A DNA stretch of 64,000 nucleotides from assembly GCA_900541485.1 (NCBI GenBank), contig UQJW01000002.1, positions 62,001 through 126,000 on the forward strand, in the 5' to 3' direction. The position numbers and the translations under genes are program-made. This document shows positions 58,799-64,000 of the stretch, piece after piece. This DNA is from an uncultured Dialister sp. Its GTDB lineage: Bacteria > Bacillota > Negativicutes > Veillonellales > Dialisteraceae. Positions within the stretch are counted from its first letter, which is position 1. Each line of letters opens with the position of its first letter. Below the pieces are notes generated by a model, which was not told where the DNA came from, did no database searches, and saw nothing but the letters and a program-made list of their open reading frames with translations.

Positions 58799-60113
58799 TA
58801 TTTTCCCGCCTTTGTGCACGCTCTGCCCTGACACGGACAACCCGGAATCCATCCATGCGGAGCACCGTAAAACACCATCCGCCGAAAACAATATGGTCTC
58901 CCACCTTCGGAATCCGTTCAAGATGAGAAAAAACAAACCCGCCGATCGTATTATTTCTTTCCTCGTCTGTCAATGCTATTTCTAATTTTTCAAATACATC
59001 GTCGAGAATGACGGTCCCGTCAAATTCATATAAAGAGTCATTGATTGCAAGAATTTCCATAGGAGCCGGATCCTCATTCTGCGGCAAGGCTCCCACCAGT
59101 TCTTCTGTCAAATCTTCTAAAGTCACAAGCCCGGATGTGCTCCCGTATTCATCAACCACGACGGCCAAATAAATTCTTCTGTTTTTCATCAATTTCAGCA
59201 AAGCCGCTGCCGGCATGACCTCGGGAACGGTAAGAATCTCCCTCATAATCCGTTTGATATTATATTCACCACGCAAAAGACTTTCCAAAAAATCTTTTAC
59301 ATGGATAAACCCGAGCATGTGATCTTTATCTTCCAAACACACCGGATAGCAGGTATGGTGGGCTTTGGAAATAATCCGGCGCATTTCGTCCATGTCATTA
59401 TCAAAATCCAGAACCACCATTTTATTTCGCGGAATCATTACATCCCGGGCATCAAGATCAAAGAAATCAAAAGAATTTTTTATGAGTGTATTCTCAAGAG
59501 CATTGAGCCGTCCGCTTCGATGACTTTCTTCTACAATACACCTGATTTCATCTTCCGTATAAGTAAAATTAACCTCATCACGAAAAGGCAACCGCCTCAT
59601 ATCCAATATTTTTTTTACTGCATACAACCCGATACGTGTAAACGGTTTAAAAACCGCAGACAGAATTTTTAAAAACCAGATATGGGACGCCAGCATCGGA
59701 AGCGGCCGGACAAGAGAAACTGAAGCGGGAAGCAGTAAAGTAAATATCCAAAACAGCAAAAGAAAAGTCACAAAAAGAAATGCAACTGACCCATACAGCA
59801 GACCTTCCGTGACCATAAACCGGCTCTGTTTGACCAGAATACTAAGCTCCGTCATTACCCGGTATAAAGAAAACATGAATAAACCGCTGCACAAAACATG
59901 TCCGATTTGCGTTCCTGCAATCACTTCCGACGTTTTTTTGTAGTAAGGGGCTACTTTTTTTACCAATTCCGTATCCAATTCATCATTGTTCTCAATGTAC
60001 TTTTTTCTCATTCTTGCAAATGAAAAATTAATAACTGTACACATATAGTGAATGAATGCCGCAAAAAAAGTAATCACACACCAAATAACGACCCACTCAT
60101 AATGATTATTAAT
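58767..60113 (-). CDS. CBS/CorC-HlyC transporter-associated domain protein (CNNM family), start uncertain
   Basis: A DUF21/CNNM-CBS protein, related to Mg2+/Co2+ efflux regulators (YtfL, CorB). Membrane segments lie in the first 150 residues; a CBS pair follows (DVMIPRNKMVVLDFDNDMDE, PAAALLKLMKNRRIYLAVVV), then the CorC_HlyC domain (YEFDGTVILDDVFEKLEIAL). The frame begins after a stop. Only a GTG at 60077 (436 residues, no RBS) or an ATT at 60113 (448 residues), seven bases from GGAGGA, are possible starts; the coordinates use the latter. Lies between era and recO. Confidence 0.75.
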   Translation of the reverse strand: MNNHYEWVVIWCVITFFAAFIHYMCTVINFSFARMRKKYIENNDELDTELVKKVAPYYKKTSEVIAGTQIGHVLCSGLFMFSLYRVMTELSILVKQSRFMVTEGLLYGSVAFLFVTFLLLFWIFTLLLPASVSLVRPLPMLASHIWFLKILSAVFKPFTRIGLYAVKKILDMRRLPFRDEVNFTYTEDEIRCIVEESHRSGRLNALENTLIKNSFDFFDLDARDVMIPRNKMVVLDFDNDMDEMRRIISKAHHTCYPVCLEDKDHMLGFIHVKDFLESLLRGEYNIKRIMREILTVPEVMPAAALLKLMKNRRIYLAVVVDEYGSTSGLVTLEDLTEELVGALPQNEDPAPMEILAINDSLYEFDGTVILDDVFEKLEIALTDEERNNTIGGFVFSHLERIPKVGDHIVFGGWCFTVLRMDGFRVVRVRAERAQRRENNGDDVPGDKL

Positions 60114-60138
60114 AAGTCATTCCTCCCTGTCTGAAATC

Positions 60139-61041
60139 TCACTTATGCTCTTTATACCCGAGCTCCCGCAAGATATAATCCTTGTTTTTCCAATCCTTGC
60201 TTACCTTAACCCATAAGTCAAGAAATACCGGTGCACCGATAATGTTTTGTATTTCTTCACGGGCTTCTTTTCCCGCTTCTTTTAAAAGTATGCCGTTTTT
60301 ACCGATGATAATTCTTTTTTGGGAATCCCGCTCCACATAAATGGTACAGCGGATATAAACTTTACCGTTCTCTCGTTCCGTAAATTCTTCAGTAAATACG
60401 CCAATCGCATGAGGAACTTCTTCTTTTGTCCGCAAAAGCAGTTTTTCTCTGACTACTTCTTGTACAATATTCCGTTCCGGTTGGTCAGTTACCATATCAT
60501 CAGGAAAATATTTCGGACCTACCGGCAAATATTTCTCAAGGATTTTGGTAAATTCTTCTATATTCTCCCCACTTTGTGCAGACAGGGGTATAATTTCTGC
60601 AAAAGTATAAATCTTACTGTATTGGGCAATCTTCTTTAAAATCTGCTCTTTTTTTATCAAATCAATTTTATTTAAGACAAGTATAACCGGAACTTTTTTG
60701 CCCTGAAGCAAACTTAATATATATCTGTCACCGGCCCCCAGCGGATCATCACAGGCACAAATAAATACTATAATGTCCACTTCATCAAGAGCATCTACCG
60801 TACTCTGGCGGATTACTTGTCCCAGCTTGCTTTTCGGTTTATGCATGCCCGGCGTATCTAAAAATACGACTTGGGAGTTCTGTCCGTTCCACACTCCGGT
60901 AATTTTATTTCTTGTCGTTTGTGCATGAGCGGATACAATGGATATCTTTTCTCCTAAAACAGCATTCATCAATGTTGATTTCCCTACATTAGGACGTCCT
61001 ACCAAAGCAACAAATCCGGAATGAAACTTTTCTTCGACCAT
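60139..61041 (-). CDS. era: GTPase Era
   Basis: Era binds the 3' end of 16S rRNA during 30S assembly. The 300 residues show G1 GRPNVGKST (16-24), G3 DTPGM, G4 NKID, and a C-terminal KH domain with the IGKNG loop. Full length. 14 bases after cdd, standard Firmicute order. ATG 61041. Confidence 0.98.
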   Translation of the reverse strand: MVEEKFHSGFVALVGRPNVGKSTLMNAVLGEKISIVSAHAQTTRNKITGVWNGQNSQVVFLDTPGMHKPKSKLGQVIRQSTVDALDEVDIIVFICACDDPLGAGDRYILSLLQGKKVPVILVLNKIDLIKKEQILKKIAQYSKIYTFAEIIPLSAQSGENIEEFTKILEKYLPVGPKYFPDDMVTDQPERNIVQEVVREKLLLRTKEEVPHAIGVFTEEFTERENGKVYIRCTIYVERDSQKRIIIGKNGILLKEAGKEAREEIQNIIGAPVFLDLWVKVSKDWKNKDYILRELGYKEHK

Positions 61042-61055
61042 TACTATCCCCTTAT

Positions 61056-61457
61056 TTATCTCTTAACATCACTTGCGGAGAATGCACATGGCAGCAAATC
61101 TTCTCCGGTAAATATTTTATAATCACTGCAGGTTTTCGCTGTAATAACGAGCGGTATATGAAATTCAGAAATCACTTGACGGCAAATTCCGCAAGGCATC
61201 GTAAAATGTTCTTCACTTCCGGTCACCGCCAAAGCCATAATTTTTCCCGCCCCCATGGCAACCGCCGCCCCTATAGCATTTCTCTCCGCACACATTCCTG
61301 CCGGATAGGAAGCGTTTTCCACATTACAGCCCTGGTAGATTTCTCCGTTTTCCCCGAGGACAGTTGCACCGACCGCATAATTTGAATAAGGCATATATGC
61401 ATTTTTTCTTGCTTTTACGGCACGGGAAATCAGTTCCTCTATTATCTTTTTATCCAT
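61056..61457 (-). CDS. cdd: Cytidine deaminase
   Basis: Cdd converts cytidine and deoxycytidine to the uridines. The 133-residue tetrameric-type enzyme has the zinc ligand C56 and catalytic E58 in CAERNAIGAA, and C89, C92 in PCGICRQV; substrate motif GCNVENASYP is present. Overlaps the ybeY stop by 8 bases. The dgkA gene that often lies between ybeY and cdd is missing here. Confidence 0.97.
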   Translation of the reverse strand: MDKKIIEELISRAVKARKNAYMPYSNYAVGATVLGENGEIYQGCNVENASYPAGMCAERNAIGAAVAMGAGKIMALAVTGSEEHFTMPCGICRQVISEFHIPLVITAKTCSDYKIFTGEDLLPCAFSASDVKR

Positions 61458-61932
61458 TTTCCCGTTTTCCTTCTGTCAGCACCCGCTCCAATCCGCAGGC
61501 ACTTAATATTTCTTCTTCCGCAGCACGCATTTTCTTCTTGTCTTCCGCTTCATAGTGGTCATAGCCCAGAATATGTAAAAATCCGTGAACAGAAAGATAC
61601 GCAGTCTCTCTTTCTTTACTGTGTCCGAATTCTTGGGCCTGCGCTTCCGCTCTGTCAAGATTAATAATGATATCCCCCAACACATTCTCTTCTTCAGGAA
61701 TATCTTCTTCATCCTCATTTAAAGCAAAAGAAAGTACATCAGTCGGTGCATCTACATGCCGGTAGGTTTTGTTCAATTCATGAATTGTATCCGCATCACA
61801 AATAAGAACGCTGATTTCGGCGTCATCTTTTACATTTTGAAGCTCCGCGCCTTTCTCCAAAACCGTAACAATCAGTTTTTCTAATTCTTCACTGTAAAAT
61901 TTCATATCACTGTAATTAACCGTGACGTCCAT
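61450..61932 (-). CDS. ybeY: Endoribonuclease YbeY
   Basis: YbeY is a zinc endoribonuclease for rRNA maturation and quality control. The 160 residues contain the zinc motif HGFLHILGYDH (H116, H120, H126), DVLSFALNED and GDIIINLDRAEAQAQEFG. ATG 61932 follows GGGGAGG; the frame runs 16 codons further upstream within phoH. Order phoH-ybeY is conserved. Confidence 0.96.
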   Translation of the reverse strand: MDVTVNYSDMKFYSEELEKLIVTVLEKGAELQNVKDDAEISVLICDADTIHELNKTYRHVDAPTDVLSFALNEDEEDIPEEENVLGDIIINLDRAEAQAQEFGHSKERETAYLSVHGFLHILGYDHYEAEDKKKMRAAEEEILSACGLERVLTEGKRENG

Positions 61933-62923
61933 TGTTTTCCTCCCCATGATGTTTTCGTTTTGCTTCTTGTTCATACGCATGAATAATTGCTGCTACCAAA
62001 TCATGACGAACTACATCTTCTTCTGTAAACCTCACAAAAGAAATATCCGGAATATGACGTAATACCCGCTGTGCATCTGACAATCCGCTCTTTATATGCT
62101 CCGGTAAATCAATTTGTGTAATATCTCCATTGACTACCATTTTAGACCGGAAACCCAGACGGGTCAGAAACATCTTTAACTGTTCTACTGTTGTATTTTG
62201 CGCTTCGTCGAGAATAACAAACGCCTTTTCCAACGTCCGTCCTCTCATATAAGCAAGCGGTGCCACTTCGATTTGTCCTTTTTGCTGTAACTTTAAAAAT
62301 TCTTCCGGCCCGAACATATCAAGAAGCCCGTCAAAAAGCGGCCTTAAATAGGGGTTGACCTTTTCTTGCAAATCTCCGGGCAAAAATCCCAATTTCTCTC
62401 CGGCTTCCACAGCAGGTCTGACTAAAATAATTTTCTGTACATCATGATTTCTCAAATAAAAGGCTGCCAGTGCCACTGCCAGGTAGGTTTTCCCCGTTCC
62501 AGCCGGCCCTATACCGAATGTAATGGAATGATTCCGTATCGCATCCAGATATATCTTTTGCCCTAACGTTCTCGGACGAATAAAGTCTCCGTTTTTTGTA
62601 ATATTGACAATATCTTCTTCCATTTCTTTCAAAATATGGAATTTATCTTCATCAAGAAGCCGTATAATCATTCTCACCTGACGGTCGGACATACGGATTC
62701 GTTGCTTAACCATATGAAGAATCCGATTAACAACCGTCATGCTTTTTTCGACATTGTCCTGCTCTCCGCTGATACGAATCATATTTCCGCGTCCGAAAAG
62801 ATCCGTCTTGTAATGCGTTCCGATGATAGCAAGCCATGAGCTGTCTCTCTCAAAAATATGACTGGCACTTTTTAAATCATCAATTATCACTTCTTTTTCT
62901 ATTTGCTCTTTAATAAGCGTCAC
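61916..62923 (-). CDS. phoH: PhoH family ATPase
   Basis: A PhoH-like ATPase, often with ybeY and linked to RNA metabolism. The 335 residues show an N-terminal KH-like region, the Walker A GPAGTGKT (139-146), the hydrophobic LILVRPAVEAGEKLGFLPGD-like IILVRPAVEAGEKLG, Walker B VILDEAQNTT and VVNGDITQIDLP. GTG 62923 is taken as the start (poor RBS); it gives a family-like N-terminus. Overlaps the radical SAM gene stop. Confidence 0.93.
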   Translation of the reverse strand: MTLIKEQIEKEVIIDDLKSASHIFERDSSWLAIIGTHYKTDLFGRGNMIRISGEQDNVEKSMTVVNRILHMVKQRIRMSDRQVRMIIRLLDEDKFHILKEMEEDIVNITKNGDFIRPRTLGQKIYLDAIRNHSITFGIGPAGTGKTYLAVALAAFYLRNHDVQKIILVRPAVEAGEKLGFLPGDLQEKVNPYLRPLFDGLLDMFGPEEFLKLQQKGQIEVAPLAYMRGRTLEKAFVILDEAQNTTVEQLKMFLTRLGFRSKMVVNGDITQIDLPEHIKSGLSDAQRVLRHIPDISFVRFTEEDVVRHDLVAAIIHAYEQEAKRKHHGEENNGRHG

Positions 62924-62929
62924 CCTTTC

Positions 62930-63886
62930 TTATTTATCTTCTTCCGTAAAATGACGGACTGCTGATCCGTTTAAATAATGACAAGCAGATCCCTGCACTA
63001 TGTTTCTTTTCTTCATCATGGTTTCAATATATTCTTTGACTTCCCACCAGGGACGACCCTCATGAATCGAAATCGTCCTGTCAGATGCCCTTCCTACAAT
63101 ACGTTGGACTGCTATATCCGGCCTTATCAAAGATAAAATAAGGATAACCCGTTCTGCATATTCCTGCTGCGACAGCAGCCGGAACTGTCCCTTTTCATAC
63201 ATAGATGCCAGAGTCGTATCTTTCACAATATAAAGTGAATGAATTTTTATTTCCGTTACAGGAAGAACAGATACCAACTTTGCCATTTCTTCTATATCAA
63301 TTCTATCATCCCATGGGAGATCGGCAATCATATGGGCACATAAACCGAAATGGTAGCTGCCTATCCTGAGGGAAGCATCTATAAATTCTGCCACTGTATG
63401 CCCGCGACCTATTTTTATGAGAGTATGGGGATTCGCACTTTGAAGGCCCAATTCTATAGTCACATCAATTCCGTACTTATCCTGTACATCCTTCAGAATA
63501 TCTAAATATTTTTCATGAATACAATCCGGACGCGTAGAGACGGAAAGTCCTACAATATCAGGATGCGCGGCAGCTTCTTCCGCCCAGGATCGGAAATTAG
63601 CAAGAGTTGTATACGTGGCCGTAAAATTCAAAAAGTAGGCAATAAATTTTTTTGCTTTATATTTCTTTCCTATATGGCTTATGCTTCGGTTGATTTGTTC
63701 CGTAATTCCCATTCCCGGTGCATTTATTTCATAATCCGCCCCGATAGATCCGCAAAATATACAACCTCCGCTACCCAATCGCCCGTCCCTGTTCGGACAA
63801 GTCACCGGAATTGCTATGGGGATTTTATATACTTTCTCTTTATATTTGGTTTTTAAATAATTTGAATAGGTTCTGTACAGCTCCAT
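62930..63886 (-). CDS. TIGR01212 family radical SAM protein (YhcC-like)
   Basis: The 318-residue protein belongs to the TIGR01212 radical SAM family. It has the family's iron-sulphur cysteine arrangement C30, C42 and C45 (CPNRDGRLGSGGCIFC), YFLNFTATYT, VGLSVSTRPDC, and IELGLQSANPHTL. The reaction is not known for this family. ATG 63886 follows AAAGGG; first gene of the operon running to recO. Confidence 0.85.
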   Translation of the reverse strand: MELYRTYSNYLKTKYKEKVYKIPIAIPVTCPNRDGRLGSGGCIFCGSIGADYEINAPGMGITEQINRSISHIGKKYKAKKFIAYFLNFTATYTTLANFRSWAEEAAAHPDIVGLSVSTRPDCIHEKYLDILKDVQDKYGIDVTIELGLQSANPHTLIKIGRGHTVAEFIDASLRIGSYHFGLCAHMIADLPWDDRIDIEEMAKLVSVLPVTEIKIHSLYIVKDTTLASMYEKGQFRLLSQQEYAERVILILSLIRPDIAVQRIVGRASDRTISIHEGRPWWEVKEYIETMMKKRNIVQGSACHYLNGSAVRHFTEEDK

Positions 63887-63938
63887 AAAAATTCCCTTTT
63901 GTTCTTTATTATATAATTATATAACAAAGACTAATTGA

Positions 63939-63967
63939 TTTACACAAAAGAAATGCTTTTGTACAAT
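63939..63967 (+). promoter_or_regulatory. Promoter with palindromic operator at the right edge
   Basis: TTTACA (63939-63944) and TACAAT (63962-63967), 17 apart. ACAAAAG-N5-CTTTTGT (63944-63962) fills the spacer. AAAGGAG (63981-63987) and an ATG (63996) follow. Confidence 0.65.
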
Positions 63968-63995
63968 ATAAGAAGAAAATAAAGGAGTTATATCA

Positions 63996-64000
63996 ATGAT
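63996..64000 (+). CDS. Start of a plus-strand gene cut by the window end
   Basis: ATG at 63996 follows AAAGGAG by 8 bases and the promoter above; only five bases of coding sequence are in the window, so identity is unknown. Confidence 0.5.

Overview
The window is AT-rich bacterial chromosome with short gaps, mostly minus-strand operons and almost no foreign DNA. Two features point to the class Negativicutes (Veillonella/Dialister-like diderm Firmicutes). First, the gene families and their order are Firmicute: rimP-nusA-ylxR-ylxQ-infB-rbfA-nrnA-truB-ribF, phoH-ybeY-cdd-era-recO, CIRCE-groES-groEL, and KtrAB-type potassium uptake. Second, the same chromosome carries a complete locus for Kdo-lipid A synthesis and LPS export, which only outer-membrane bacteria need. 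Tandem CobT paralogs resembling Sporomusa/Veillonella ArsA-ArsB agree with this. The genus is an inference; no rRNA gene is present to settle it.

Layout. 1-4.1 kb: 5' part of recG (-), rpmB (+), then a minus cluster with an F420-ligase-like protein, a membrane protein, murI and a YbgC-type thioesterase. 4.2-11.6 kb: a zinc-ribbon protein (+), a DUF697/coiled-coil protein, a DUF4198 exported protein, a short-chain dehydrogenase, a divergent polysaccharide deacetylase, a D-2-hydroxyacid dehydrogenase (+) and a PLP aminotransferase. 11.7-19.7 kb: the translation/transcription operon rimP to ribF. 19.8-26.4 kb: an unknown protein, a lytic transglycosylase, coaE, polA, and the potassium channel pair ktrA/ktrB. 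26.5-27.4 kb: a ten-tRNA operon with a near-consensus promoter and a terminator. 27.6-31.4 kb: a LarC-like protein, an ArsA/ArsB-like (CobT paralog) pair, and a protein with three Tudor-like modules. 31.6-33.7 kb: aldehyde dehydrogenase and a DUF2939 protein (+). 33.7-41.4 kb: DUF488, groEL/groES under CIRCE, murB, ylbF family, trmL, a secreted protein, rplS, rpoD, a small accessory stretch, and a two-tRNA operon (Pro, Arg). 41.5-56.6 kb: the LPS locus, in transcription order lpxI-lpxB-msbA-kdtA-lpxK-kdsB-kdsA-kdsD-kdsC-lpxL-lptC-lptA-lptB-lptF, continuing into a DUF3084 protein and a YqgF-like protein. 56.8-58.1 kb: the serine transporter sstT (+). 58.1-63.9 kb: recO, a CorC-type CBS protein, era, cdd, ybeY, phoH and a radical SAM protein. 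At the right edge a new plus-strand gene begins behind a promoter with a palindrome in its spacer.

The LPS locus makes CMP-Kdo (kdsD, kdsA, kdsC, kdsB), builds and acylates lipid A (lpxI, lpxB, lpxK, kdtA, lpxL), flips it across the inner membrane (msbA) and feeds the Lpt bridge (lptB, lptF, lptC, lptA). The arsAB-like pair probably makes the lower-ligand nucleotide of a cobamide, perhaps a phenolyl one, and is translationally coupled to a divergent LarC-like protein of unknown role. No CRISPR array, prophage, insertion sequence or rRNA was seen. Many starts are GTG or TTG and were placed by Shine-Dalgarno position.
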